Made by a program: the position numbers and the translations under genes | In this document: positions 48,691 through 59,518 of the stretch, piece by piece | How positions within the stretch are numbered: position 1 is the stretch's first letter | Layout of the letters: each line of letters begins with the position of its first letter | Notes under the pieces: generated by a model | The model's database searches: none | The model's input: only the letters and a program-made list of their open reading frames with translations | Told to the model about the DNA's origin: nothing | NCBI GenBank assembly: GCA_009801085.1 | Contig: VNWV01000001.1 | Location: 1,054,001-1,118,000, forward strand | Source of the DNA: Lasiodiplodia sp. COLG20 | Lineage: Eukaryota > Ascomycota > Dothideomycetes > Botryosphaeriales > Botryosphaeriaceae | Direction of reading: 5' to 3' | Length of the DNA stretch: 64,000 nt

Positions 48691-49666
48691 GGCGGCGGCG
48701 GAGTGAGGGAGGAGGTGGGCGGGTGGGTAAGAGGAAGAGTGCGGTGAGCGGTCGAGAGGCGGCTGTTGCTAACTATTTACTAGGCTGATATATGGATTTC
48801 AACGCCGTCCAACTGGAGCGTCGGCAAGCGGGCAATTGGGCGAGGAGCCGCGCGTGGGAAATGTTTGTGCTTTAAGCGCAGATGATGCGCGTTCAGCACG
48901 CAAGACGCGCCGATGCCCCACCACAAGAGCCGAGCAGGTGGAGGGAGTTGCCCAGTCGAGTAAGCAGCTCTCGCGGGAGTCCCCAGGGGCCCCCACAGCC
49001 GGCCACGCGCGGCTCACCCCGCCGGTGCCTTTTGACCCGAGAGGCGAGAAAGCAGGATTCGCGCCAAGGCACCTTGTCCCCGCCTACCCCGGGGTCGCTC
49101 TCCGCATTCAGGAAGAGCAGGTGCTCCGCTCCCCGTGGGGCCAATGACCGCAATCCGGGGCCCCCTCCATCGGGCCTTCCCTTCGCCCACCGGTGGCTGC
49201 GGCGAAGTCGGTGTGGAGGCCTCGCGTGCAGCTGGCCCTTGCCGGCGAACCTGTCACACGCTTTCCCGACAGCCTCCCATTGCTGCCGCCGCCCCAAGCT
49301 TTGCCTCGCTTGCTTGATTCACGCGTTGGGAACGAGCCTCCGACCGGGTCTCTGGGGCAAATATACGCTCTGGGCAAACACAACAAGCGAGAGGACGGAA
49401 TAATCACTCCAAACAGGGAAACGCCTTCGGCTTATGTATCGCCCGCATGAGGACGTGCATGCCTGCCCCAGACCTTTATATTTGCCCCGAGCAGAGATTG
49501 AAATGTCTTCTGCAGTTGTCGAGTCTCTGCCGGGTCCCTGTCCAGACCTCGCCCCGTCTCACACTCCTAGTCTACTTCTTTTTCCATCTCCTCCTCGGTT
49601 TCTCCCCAACCGTCAATTTCGCGCCAACACTGAGCGCGTGCACACCACCGGCACCCCTCAACCACC
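48691..49666. other. divergent promoter between GH105 and MFS genes
   Basis: About 1 kb, GC-rich with many CCCCGG and CCCGCC-like words. Such words could bind zinc-cluster or C2H2 factors, but no specific site stands out. ORFs here are chance frames. Confidence 0.4.
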
Positions 49667-51551
49667 ATGACCGCCTCTCACGAGAACGTCGCTCACGCCG
49701 AGCGCCTGTCGGCAGACAACCGCGACAACAAGAAGCACAGCTCCGATGTCGCCGAGATTGAGCATGTCATGTCGACCGACGCCGAGTTCTCCAAAGAGCA
49801 CGCAGACTATGGCCGTCTCGACAAGGAAGTCGCCAAGTATGCCAGTGCCGTCGCCATCGAAATCACGCCTGAGGAGAACAAGCGCCTCAAGCGCATGATC
49901 GACCGCCGCGTGCTGCCCGTCATGATCTTCACCTACTTCCTGCAGGCCCTTGACAAGGGTACCATGAGTTTTGCAAGCATCATGGGCATCAAGGAGGATC
50001 TGGGTCTGGTCGGCCAACAGGTGTGTGCCCCTTCGAGATTCATCAGGTGATCCCTGATGAGGACACAATCACTTGCGATGGATTGGCTAACAATGTCCTC
50101 AATCAGTACTCCTGGCTCACCACCTGTATCTACATCGCCGTCCTGATCGTCGAGTACCCTACCAACTGGATGATCCAGCGCGTTCCGATTGCCAAGTACC
50201 TCAGTATCAACATCGTGCTCTGGTCCGCAACATTGGCCCTGCATGCCGCCTGCACCAACTTCGGCTCCATCCTCGCTGTCCGTACACTGCTCGGTATCTT
50301 CGAGGCCGTCTGCCAGCCCTCCTTCCTGGTCATGAGTTCCATGTGGTATAAGCGTGAGGAGCAGGCACAGACCGTCACCTACTGGTACATGGTGAGTCAA
50401 CAACACCGCGTCCTAAAGTATCAATGCGGCTAACAAAATTCTAGATGAACGGTGGTCAGCAGATCGTCGGTGGCATCCTCGCCTACTGCTTCACCCTCAT
50501 CCCCGACAGTGCCCCCATTCACTCCTGGCAGGCCCTTTTCATCTGCTACGGCTGCTTCTCCGTGCTATGGGGTGTCTTCGTGCTCTTCTGGCTTCCCGAC
50601 AGCCCCATGCGTGCCAAGTGCTTCTCCGAGGAAGACAAGCGCCTGATGGTCGAGCGCGTCCGTTCCAACCAGACCGGTCTGCAGAACAAGACTTTCCGAT
50701 GGGACCATGTGCGTGAGGCTTTCACCGACCCGCAGCTGTACTGCTACTGCCTGATCGCCATCTGCACGACGCTGCCGACGTCCGGCCTGGGCGCCTTCGC
50801 CAACATCATCATCACCGGCTTCAACTTCTCCATCCTCGAGACCCAGCTCCTGGCCATGGTTCTCGGCGCCTTCATCATCCTCATCCTGCTTAGCTCCGCC
50901 TGGCTCGTCAAGAAGACCCAGCAGAACCTCATCGTCATGGGTGTTTTCGTGATTCCGTAAGCCCTCGTCACCCCCTGAGATGAAAAGAAAATTTTGTCCC
51001 CGACTAACCTCACATTCCCAATCCAGCTCCTTCGTCGGCACCATCGTCCTCCTGATCGTCGAGAACACGGGCAAGGCCCAGCAAGCCGGCCTGCTCATCT
51101 CATACTACATCGTGCTCTCCTTCTGGGCCGCCCAGACGCTCGCCATGTCCATGATCTCGCGCAACACGGCCGGCCAGACCAAGAAGACCGTCATCGTTGC
51201 CGCCAACTTCGTCGCCTGGGCCGTCGGCAACGCCATCGGGCCCCAGGTCTTCCTCGCCTGGGACGGCCCGCGCTACCGCATCGCCTTCTGCACCCACATG
51301 GGCTGCTACGTGCTGCTGGTCATCGTCATCGTCTTCCTGCGCTGGTGGCTGGTGAAGGAGAACAAGAGGAAGGACAGGATTGTCGAGCAGAACGGCACCG
51401 CCGCCAAGGATGACCACTTGGTGCACGCCTTTGAGGATTTGACGGATGTGGAGGTGAGTCTTGCTGTTTTGCTTTTGAGTTCGGAATTGCTGGCAGGACT
51501 TAAGCTAACGTTTCTTCTTCACAGAACATCAACTTCCGGTACATCTACTAA
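49667..51551 (+). CDS. MFS transporter, anion:cation symporter (allantoate permease) family
   Basis: Five exons (49667-50020, 50107-50391, 50445-50956, 51027-51453, 51525-51551) give 534 residues. The N-terminal tail is hydrophilic. RRVLPVMIFTYFLQALDKGT starts helix 1, followed by SWLTTCIYIAVLIVEYPTNW and a FLVMSSMWYKREEQ loop, all typical of the Dal5-like ACS family with 12 helices. The ACS family carries organic anions such as allantoate, nicotinate, vitamin precursors and some sugar acids. The last exon has only eight sense codons (NINFRYIY). Placement beside GH105 suggests an acidic sugar substrate, which is inference. Confidence 0.9.
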
Positions 51552-51748
51552 GATGCACATCCAGATAAGGTCTGGAAAAGGAGGAGAGTGTGATGATACC
51601 AACATGATTTTTTATGCAGGAACGAAATCTATCTTTTTTAATCGTTCTCCATGATGGCTTTCTACCATTGACGTGATTGAAACACTTTTGTCCGTTATGT
51701 GATCACCACACACCTCTGCGCGAACCTCAAAGAAGACCAACCTCCATT

Positions 51749-54700
51749 TCAAGCGTTCCCGCCCTTCTTCTTCCCATCATCACCTTCCACCATCGGCGGC
51801 CGTGGCACCTCCACGCCCTCCGCCTTCCACACCATCCCGATGTAGCCATCGCTCACAACCCGCACATCCACCACCCTCTCCCTATCGCTCTCTGGCAGCT
51901 TGATCTGCACCTTAGTGCTCGGCTTGCTCCCACCGCTCCCACCTGCGCTCTTCCCCTTGCCCTTCCCTTTCCCATCGTCGGAGGGCCAGCTCACCCTCTT
52001 CAACGCAACCACCTCGTCGCTGCCCCTCTCGCACACCACCACGAAAAAACCCTCCGTCTGCGGCTTCGGGAAGCGCGGCGCATACATGCGGTGCTCGCGG
52101 TTCGACGCGTTGTTCTTGCGCGCGATCGTGACGGTGAGACCGAGCGCGTTGACGGCAGGCACGGCGACGGTGAGGTCGGGGAGGGCGGCGAGGGGCTTGA
52201 GTGCGCGGGGCACGGCGGCGGACGCGACGCCGGCCCGCTTGAGCGCCGTCTCGAGGACGTTGCGAGGGGCCGAGACGGCGTCGATGAGATCCTTCGGCCT
52301 GCTGCCCGCGCTCGGTTTGTTGTCGGCGTTGGAGGAGGCTTGGACGCGGTTCCGCTCCTCGACGACGTCGACGCCGGGCAGGATGGCGAGCGGTCCGTCG
52401 TCGGGCCAGCGCGCGCTCTTGACGCACTGCAGCAGCGTCATCATCATCAGCGCGCTGCTCGCCAGCCCCAGCTCGGCCAACACGTCGATGGACGCCTGGA
52501 TGATACGGATGGCCTGGTCGAGCACCGACGTCTGGTCGCCGACGTAATCGGAGATGGGCAGGTCGAGGCGGGCAAAGTGTGCTTGGAGGAGCAGGAAGGC
52601 CTTCGTGTGCGGGTCCCACAGCGGCAAGTGCCCGAAGGCATCGTCGATCTTGAGGGGTAGTGCCGCGTTGAGCTCGGCGTTGATGAGCTCCTCGTTGTGT
52701 CGCACCGGCAGCTCGTCGTACTCGGTCGCGCTGCTCATCCACGCGAGCACGTCAGCAAAGCTGGCGTTGGGCTTGGCATGCTTTATCAGGTGCCGGATTG
52801 TCTTGTGCGAGAGGTAGTAGTACGACATGATCTTGCCGAGCGGCGTCGGATCAATGTCGCCGTTGGAGTGGAGGGTGGCACATCCGGATTCTGCCAGCTC
52901 CGAGACGGACTTGTCGACGAGGTCGACCATGTAGTCGTTCGCGAGCTGCTGGGCTGCAGTAGTGTTATGCTCCTCGGCGGAGATCTCAAGGCCGTAGTAG
53001 GATGGGTTTTTGTGCAGACGACGGAAGAAGAACGTCCAAGTGAGGTAGTCCAGAGCATCTTGCTTCGTGGCAATAGTCTCCGCAGAAATTTCGGCGCCCA
53101 AATGGTTGTCGACAACTTTGTGGAGGGTTGACTCCACAGGGAAACCGGTGTGAAGGAAATGCTTGTAGAAATCCTTCTTCGCATCTTGAGTAAAGATACG
53201 CGCGATACCTTGGGTGTCGAACTGCGGACGACCAGCACGACCAAGCATCTGAAGTACATCCGTCAAATCCATGTCCCGATAGGCTTCAATTTTAGCATCG
53301 AAGTACTGAGTGCCTTTGACAACGACGAGATGCGCTGGCAAGTTGACACCCCAGGCGAGAGTGCTAGTAGCCACCAAAATCTGAATCTTGTTGTTTGCGA
53401 AGAGCTCTTCGGCAAGCTGACGATCAGACTCGACGAGACCAGCATGATGAAGACCGATACCGAAGCTAAGCGCCTCACGCAGGGACTCGTCCTTGACACG
53501 GGCAAGATTCAATGCCAAATCTTCCTCAGACATCCGGACAAAGCGTCTGGGATTGTCTTCCATACCGCAGAAGTTGATGAGATCCCTCGCAGTCAGACGG
53601 GTTTGGCGACGGGAAGCCACGAAGACGATGACGGGCTTATCGGGAGAGTGAGTCTTGATGGCCAGGAAAGTAGGTCTGTTCATGGACTGCATCAGAGGGC
53701 AGAAACCTCTCTGCTCTGGAAAGCCATCAATGTAGATTTCAAGCGGAACTGGACGCACAGAGTGGCGGAAGTTGAAAAGACCTGCCTTGACACCAAGCCA
53801 ATTGCCCAAGTCCGTAGCGTTGGCGCAAGCGGTTGACATGCCCATGAGACGAACTGAACCCTTCTTTTGGGAGGCAATGTAGTTCATACGGGAGACGATG
53901 ATTTCCAGAATAGGTCCACGGTCACCACCAAGCAGATGGATCTCGTCGATAATGACCAGACTGACCTTACGGACATAGTCACGGGTCTGCCAGCTACGAC
54001 TGATACCGTCCCACTTTTCCGGAGTGGTGATAATGATGTCGGCGTCCCTGATAGAGCGAGTATCTGGTGTGTTGTCACCAGTCAATTCGACTAGTTTGAG
54101 ACCCATTTGAGCAGTCAAGCGTTTCCCCCAATCCTGTACTCGCTCGCGGACCAGTGCCTTCATGGGAGCAATGTAAACGACCTTTGAGCCCGGATTCTCT
54201 CGGAAAGCCCACCACATGGCCAACTCGCATGCAACTGTCTTTCCACTTCCAGTGGGTGAACCAAGTAGAACATTCTCCGACGTGTGGTAAAGGCAGTGAA
54301 ATAGCTGTGTTTGCATCGGGTTGAAATACTGGAAGCGTTGTGCGTAAATTTCTTCGAGAAGAGGGTTCTTGAGGGCGGAGATGGGTAGCGGTTGAAGGTT
54401 GAGAAGGTCCGTGTAAACGCTCTCGGTATCAGGCCGAATGAGATGCTGGAATGAGACAGGAGTAATAGTCTCCGCGCCGAGCCACCGATCCGACACCGCA
54501 CGAACGTAGATTTGTGAGGGAAGTGGATCGGAAAGCGGAATGGTAAAGTTGAGCTCATGGTCATCGTAGAGCTTTTTGCGGGAAAGAATGAAGTACTCGT
54601 GGTGGTAGATCTCTGAGGTCTCCGAGTTCTCAACCCAAATCCAATAAGACTCTGAAGCGCCATGGTGGCGGTCATTCCAGCGGAATTCCGGGGTCAAATA

Positions 54701-57700
54701 CAGACGGATCCTCAGAACATCTCGGTTCAAGGGAGCGATCTCTGCATCGATGCTTAAGGTCGGGAAGTTGTCGAGAAGCTTGCTGATGGTGCTGCCCATC
54801 TTGGTGTTGTGAACAAGCTGGCCAATCTCGGCTGGTTCCATGTCTCGAAGTGCCTCGATGGACGACACGGAGCCTTTCTCATCCAGGTTCCTTAGAACAG
54901 GTCGTGGAAGGTCGAATTGATGGAATGGGTGCTCAAATGGCCACACCTGTCTTTCGATAGACTTGCACAGTGACAGCAAGACTAAGCACTGGTGGCCCCA
55001 GCGTCTGTTTAACGCAATCATGAACAGAGCCCTGCAAATACGTGTGGCGTTCTGAGCGACATAGTTTGTATCGGATTGAAGAGTGTAGTCCTCCAGTCGA
55101 GCCTTCGAAATGTAGCCTTGGAGTAGCACATTGGTCTTTGAATGTGGCGTTCCGATTCCGCCTTCAATATCACAAGGAGTGATGTTCTCGTCTTCTTTCA
55201 AGCGTAGGAGTTCCTTCTCCTCGGATTCCCTGAACTGGATGTTGTCAAATTCACCGCTCATACTGATCATCTTGAGCACATCCGCCTCTGATGCTTGAGC
55301 TCGCATCATAGTATTGAAAATCTCAATACTCGTCTGGAGAATGTAGTATTGGCTGGCAATACGTCCAACATCCTTTGCCTTCAGCTCTCCAGTTGTTTCG
55401 TTGAAAATGATCATCTGGCTCTGCTGAAGGACACGAGCAGCATCGGTGATCAACTTCGTCCGGCGCTCAACCAGAAGTGGGTCGTTACTGATCTCAATCC
55501 AGTCGATTCCATAGGCGTGAGGGTTCCGCTGCATGCGAACGAACATGTAGGAGTAACCAAGCCAGGTAACAGCTTCACGTACGGAAGTGACTGTACCCAA
55601 GGAAATCTCTGCGTTGAGGTTATCCACCAGTCTCTTGGAGAAGTTTGACTCGATCGGCTGCTGTTGGGTGACGGCACTGAGGTAGTGCTGAAGCTTGTCA
55701 TGAGTTGTGCAAATGAAGCCGATACCGGTATCCTCAAACTGGGGTCGACCAGCACGGCCGAAAATCTGTAGAACGTCAAGAATGCCAACATCAACAAATT
55801 TACCCTCCTGCGCGCTGTAGAGTTGCGTTCCCTTGATGATGACAGCGGCAGCAGGCAAGTTGACACCCCATGCAAGCGTAGCAGTACAGCAGAGGACCTT
55901 GATGACTCCCTCCGCAAAGAGACGCTCGATCAAGTTACGGTCAGACCTCGGCATTCCGGCATGATGGGTTCCCATACCCTTAGGTAGCAGCTCACGCAGC
56001 TCCCGGCCTTTGGAGGATTTCATGTCGCGCACGGCCATGTCGTAGTTTGGATGCCCGGCTGGGTCGAACAAATCGGTGGAAGCATCTTCCATGGCCTTTT
56101 CCCAAAGGATCTTGGCGGACTTGTATGTATCCTTACGAGAGTGAACGAAAACCATGATTTGATGGCCCTGTTGAAGCATGGCTTTAACTTTTTCGTACGA
56201 CACATTGTCGAGATTCTCTCTGGACTTGGCAGAACCCGGCTTACCTTTCACGCCGACAAAATGCTGCTCAAGCGGGACAGGGCGGAAAGAAGCATCAAAG
56301 TAGAAAAGTCCAGCCATGCGATTGACCTTGAGGAAATCGGAAACGTCGATGTAGTTCGGAAGTGTGGCGGACAGGCCAATAATACGGATGAGCGATTGCG
56401 TGCTCTCAACCTGGCGCTGGGTACGAGCCACAAGAGACTCCAGGACCGCACCACGTTCATCGTGCAGCATGTGGACCTCATCAATGATGAGCAAGCGGAC
56501 CTTCTGAACCAGCTCGGTATCGCCGGTGCTCTTGCGCGTAACGACATCCCACTTCTCCGGAGTCGTGACGATGATCTGAGTAGCCACGATTTCCGCTTTC
56601 GTGAGATGCATATCTCCCGTCAGTTCGCGAACCTGAATTCCCAACCAAGCAAGCCGCTTTCCAAGCTTCTCGACGATTTCGGCAGCGAGAGCCTTCATAG
56701 GAGCAACATAGACGATCTTAAAATCATCGGCTTGGACGACAAAGTCGTCGGCCTCAGGCTCTTCCCAAGGACTAGGAATGATGTTCTTGGCCACAGTATT
56801 GAGGATTGTGAGCATTGCAGCATCGGTTTTACCAGCACCAGTAGGAGCACAAATGAGCATGTTTTCGCTGGTCTTGTATGCAATGGGGTAAACCAAACTC
56901 TGCATGCGATTCAGGGTTTTATAGCCCTTGAAAGTTCGTCTGCAGAGTCCATCCAAGTCGCTGATTTTGATCAGCTTCTGCTTAGCAGCCAGCGTGCCAA
57001 TGCGAGAAGCCGGAATCGAGTACTCTTCAAACTTGTCGTTGTCTTCCCTTGTAGAACCAATGGGAAGAGCATACTTCTTGCCAAAAGCAGACAGGGAGTT
57101 GCCGGCATCGTGGGATTTGTAAATATGGGGATACTGTTCCCCGCCTCGATCAACACTTGGTGCAAGTGCAGCGCTTTTATGCTCATAGTCTTGCTTCCTC
57201 AGAGCTTCCTCGCGCTCCTGCCTGGTTTGGAGACGGCCGAGGACGCCGCCCTTTTGTTGTTCAGCCTGAGCGGACTTAGTGATCTGCTTGCGGTGACCAA
57301 TGAGATCGGCAACTAGGTCGAGCTCGCCGTAGCCCACGATGTCGGCAAGCATCATCTGAAGCTCCTCATCATTGCTATCAGAACTTAAGAGTGCCATAAT
57401 CTGGTCCTGGAGGGTTTGGGCATCCAAGCCAGAGCCGCGCTGAGCCACCTGCGCACACTGCTGACCGAGCCAGCTCTGGCTGTAGACCGGTCCGGCGGGG
57501 ACAGAGTCAGTGGCAACAGCATCGGCGCCATCAAGTTGGTCGGTGCTGTAGCCGGCGCTTTCCTCGTCACTGATGAGGTCCCAGATGTCGTCGCCACTGG
57601 CAGTCCCAGAAAGGTCCTCATCATCGACGTCAATATCGGCGCCGTAGGCGGGTACATCGCCATTCTTTTCAGGGAGCTTCAGCTCGGCAATAGCGGCGCG

Positions 57701-57757
57701 CATCTCGGCCAGCTGGGCGAGCCATTGCGACTCGGCGACCTCCAATGCAGGCGACAT
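51749..57757 (-). CDS. SLH1: Slh1/ASCC3-type Ski2-like RNA helicase
   Basis: A single exon of 2002 residues, the family size. Two tandem helicase cassettes each end in a Sec63 domain. The first has APTGAGKT (304-311), TPEKWD and DEVH (426-429). The second has GSPTGSGKT (from 1166) and DEIH (1271-1274). The DEVH/DEIH pair and the N-terminal region set it apart from the splicing helicase Brr2. Yeast Slh1 (Rqt2) is the engine of the RQT complex that splits stalled, ubiquitinated ribosomes. I start at 57757 (MSPALEV) because the frame upstream is Arg/Pro-rich and unlike the family. The gene is head-to-head with YKT6. Confidence 0.95.
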   Translation of the reverse strand: MSPALEVAESQWLAQLAEMRAAIAELKLPEKNGDVPAYGADIDVDDEDLSGTASGDDIWDLISDEESAGYSTDQLDGADAVATDSVPAGPVYSQSWLGQQCAQVAQRGSGLDAQTLQDQIMALLSSDSNDEELQMMLADIVGYGELDLVADLIGHRKQITKSAQAEQQKGGVLGRLQTRQEREEALRKQDYEHKSAALAPSVDRGGEQYPHIYKSHDAGNSLSAFGKKYALPIGSTREDNDKFEEYSIPASRIGTLAAKQKLIKISDLDGLCRRTFKGYKTLNRMQSLVYPIAYKTSENMLICAPTGAGKTDAAMLTILNTVAKNIIPSPWEEPEADDFVVQADDFKIVYVAPMKALAAEIVEKLGKRLAWLGIQVRELTGDMHLTKAEIVATQIIVTTPEKWDVVTRKSTGDTELVQKVRLLIIDEVHMLHDERGAVLESLVARTQRQVESTQSLIRIIGLSATLPNYIDVSDFLKVNRMAGLFYFDASFRPVPLEQHFVGVKGKPGSAKSRENLDNVSYEKVKAMLQQGHQIMVFVHSRKDTYKSAKILWEKAMEDASTDLFDPAGHPNYDMAVRDMKSSKGRELRELLPKGMGTHHAGMPRSDRNLIERLFAEGVIKVLCCTATLAWGVNLPAAAVIIKGTQLYSAQEGKFVDVGILDVLQIFGRAGRPQFEDTGIGFICTTHDKLQHYLSAVTQQQPIESNFSKRLVDNLNAEISLGTVTSVREAVTWLGYSYMFVRMQRNPHAYGIDWIEISNDPLLVERRTKLITDAARVLQQSQMIIFNETTGELKAKDVGRIASQYYILQTSIEIFNTMMRAQASEADVLKMISMSGEFDNIQFRESEEKELLRLKEDENITPCDIEGGIGTPHSKTNVLLQGYISKARLEDYTLQSDTNYVAQNATRICRALFMIALNRRWGHQCLVLLSLCKSIERQVWPFEHPFHQFDLPRPVLRNLDEKGSVSSIEALRDMEPAEIGQLVHNTKMGSTISKLLDNFPTLSIDAEIAPLNRDVLRIRLYLTPEFRWNDRHHGASESYWIWVENSETSEIYHHEYFILSRKKLYDDHELNFTIPLSDPLPSQIYVRAVSDRWLGAETITPVSFQHLIRPDTESVYTDLLNLQPLPISALKNPLLEEIYAQRFQYFNPMQTQLFHCLYHTSENVLLGSPTGSGKTVACELAMWWAFRENPGSKVVYIAPMKALVRERVQDWGKRLTAQMGLKLVELTGDNTPDTRSIRDADIIITTPEKWDGISRSWQTRDYVRKVSLVIIDEIHLLGGDRGPILEIIVSRMNYIASQKKGSVRLMGMSTACANATDLGNWLGVKAGLFNFRHSVRPVPLEIYIDGFPEQRGFCPLMQSMNRPTFLAIKTHSPDKPVIVFVASRRQTRLTARDLINFCGMEDNPRRFVRMSEEDLALNLARVKDESLREALSFGIGLHHAGLVESDRQLAEELFANNKIQILVATSTLAWGVNLPAHLVVVKGTQYFDAKIEAYRDMDLTDVLQMLGRAGRPQFDTQGIARIFTQDAKKDFYKHFLHTGFPVESTLHKVVDNHLGAEISAETIATKQDALDYLTWTFFFRRLHKNPSYYGLEISAEEHNTTAAQQLANDYMVDLVDKSVSELAESGCATLHSNGDIDPTPLGKIMSYYYLSHKTIRHLIKHAKPNASFADVLAWMSSATEYDELPVRHNEELINAELNAALPLKIDDAFGHLPLWDPHTKAFLLLQAHFARLDLPISDYVGDQTSVLDQAIRIIQASIDVLAELGLASSALMMMTLLQCVKSARWPDDGPLAILPGVDVVEERNRVQASSNADNKPSAGSRPKDLIDAVSAPRNVLETALKRAGVASAAVPRALKPLAALPDLTVAVPAVNALGLTVTIARKNNASNREHRMYAPRFPKPQTEGFFVVVCERGSDEVVALKRVSWPSDDGKGKGKGKSAGGSGGSKPSTKVQIKLPESDRERVVDVRVVSDGYIGMVWKAEGVEVPRPPMVEGDDGKKKGGNA

Positions 57758-58130
57758 GGTGGTAAGATGTCGCGGGTGTGTTGGGGGCGATGCAGGTGTT
57801 GAGCAGGCCCAGCGTCGATCGCAGTTGATGAGTTTTCCCAGCACGCGGCGAGCAGCGTCCAGGCAGCTGTGTCGGGGAGTGACGATGACAGTCAGAGTGC
57901 GGGGGCTTGGCGGCAGCTTCACCGCCTGCCGGACCGGGATGTCGCGGTTCCGGCCGGGGCTGCTGGGGCACTGACGCTTGAGCTCCAACTCCCAGGCCGC
58001 CAAGTATCCCGCCCATCCACCTGTGTTTCAGGCCCGACATCCTCCCTTCCCTACACGCTGTCTTTTCTAACCTTACACCCGCAAGCCTCCTTCCGCCGCC
58101 TCATTTTGCATTTACACGCCAGCCGCCACC
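57758..58130. promoter_or_regulatory. 373-nt divergent promoter of SLH1 and YKT6
   Basis: Only 373 nt separate the two start codons, so both housekeeping genes must share this region. The YKT6 side has an ideal GCCGCCACCATG start context. Confidence 0.5.
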
Positions 58131-58945
58131 ATGAAGATCCTCTACATTGGCGTATGGGCCCCGCCTTGTCCCTTGGAGCTAGCCGCTGACGTCGCATGTC
58201 CAGGTCCTCAAGAACGAGCAGAAGCCTGCCGTCGAGCTCTGCTCCGAGGCCGAGCTTAGCAGCTACTCCCGCTTCACCCGTACGAGGTGCGCCACACCGT
58301 AGTCCGCCGAGCCCCTCACTGCGCCTTACTGATATCTTATCCAGCGTCGGAGAGTTCATGACTCTGTTCAGCAAGACCGTAGCCGAGAGGACAAAACCAG
58401 GACAGCGTCAGGATATTGAGGAGCAGTGTAGGCTATTTGGCTCTCCTGACGGCTGGGGCATGTGCTGACCGGTGCCTTAGCCTACACCTTCCACGCCTAC
58501 GGCCGCACTGAGGGCATCGCCGGTATCATCATCACCGACCACGAGTACCCCGCGCTTGTCGCCCACCAGCTGCTTTCCAAGGTTGTGGATGAGTTTCTGA
58601 ACAAGTACCCGCGCAATGTCTTCACTGCTTCGGATGCCGCCTGCCCCATGCCGGAGCTCAAGGAATACATTGTCAAGTACCAGGATCCCCAGCAGGCCGA
58701 CAGTATCATGAAGATCCAGAAGGAGCTCGACGAGACTAAGATTGTGCTGCACAAGACCATCGAGAGCGTGCTGGAGAGAGGAGAGAAGCTCGACAGCCTG
58801 GTGGCTAAGAGCGATGGTCTTAGCGCACAGAGCAAGATGTTCTATACTCAGGTACGTGCATACCTTATCGTAGGCTGCCAGACCCCAGCTGACATGATCT
58901 ACCCGATAGGCGAAGAAGCAAAACTCCTGCTGCATTGTCATGTAA
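58131..58945 (+). CDS. YKT6: R-SNARE Ykt6
   Basis: Five exons (58131-58151, 58204-58286, 58345-58427, 58481-58851, 58910-58945) give 197 residues. A longin domain ([19 protein letters not shown] through [18 protein letters not shown]) is followed by a SNARE helix ([20 protein letters not shown], then [15 protein letters not shown]). The tail is QNSCCIVM, giving the paired cysteines for palmitoyl and farnesyl anchors that Ykt6 uses instead of a membrane helix. Ykt6 works in ER-Golgi, vacuole and autophagosome fusion. The first exon has just seven codons. All joins are in phase. Confidence 0.95.
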
Positions 58946-59518
58946 TTTCTTTTTTCGGTGTTGTCGGGAGCAGGTTTGCTAGCCAGGTCGCGTAATGATT
59001 ATCTAATGACAGATCCACCACATACCCAGACTGAGGATATATAGTAAAGCATCACCCAGGCCGGTGTAGACTATATTTGATCAATTGGCCCCGTACTCGG
59101 TGCATACGTGGCGTCGTATCGACTAAAATTAGCGCCAGGCGTCAGCCTGTTGTGATGCTAACGCGGGAAACAGGTCACCGCGCAATTTTGCGTTATCGCA
59201 AGGCGGATACCATCATGCGAAATGTCGAAGAATGATCAGCAAACCGCTCCGCATGGCGCTCCTTGCGGCAGTGGAGCCTCGAATGCGCAACCGGTGTTTA
59301 GGTTTCATTATTACGATTGCGGTGCGCGCATGACCGCCCGGTGATCCGTTCGAGATTATCTACTCCTTTTCCCGTCTGTAACACAGCTCCATATACACTC
59401 CGCAGCGCTTTGGTCCTCTTTCTTCTTCAACACCCACCACGCTGATACGGGTGCCCTTATCTTTCTTTCTCTACGATGCTAATTTTCTGGACACTTCTAC
59501 CCATATCACAACGTTGCC
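58946..59518. other. intergenic between YKT6 and F-box gene
   Basis: YKT6 3' flank and the promoter/leader of the 59519 gene. No gene supported. Confidence 0.4.

Noticed and set aside
57758..58003. 82-codon upstream extension of SLH1
   Set aside because: The frame stays open but is Arg/Pro-rich and unlike the family. The Met at 57757 starts the conserved N-terminus.
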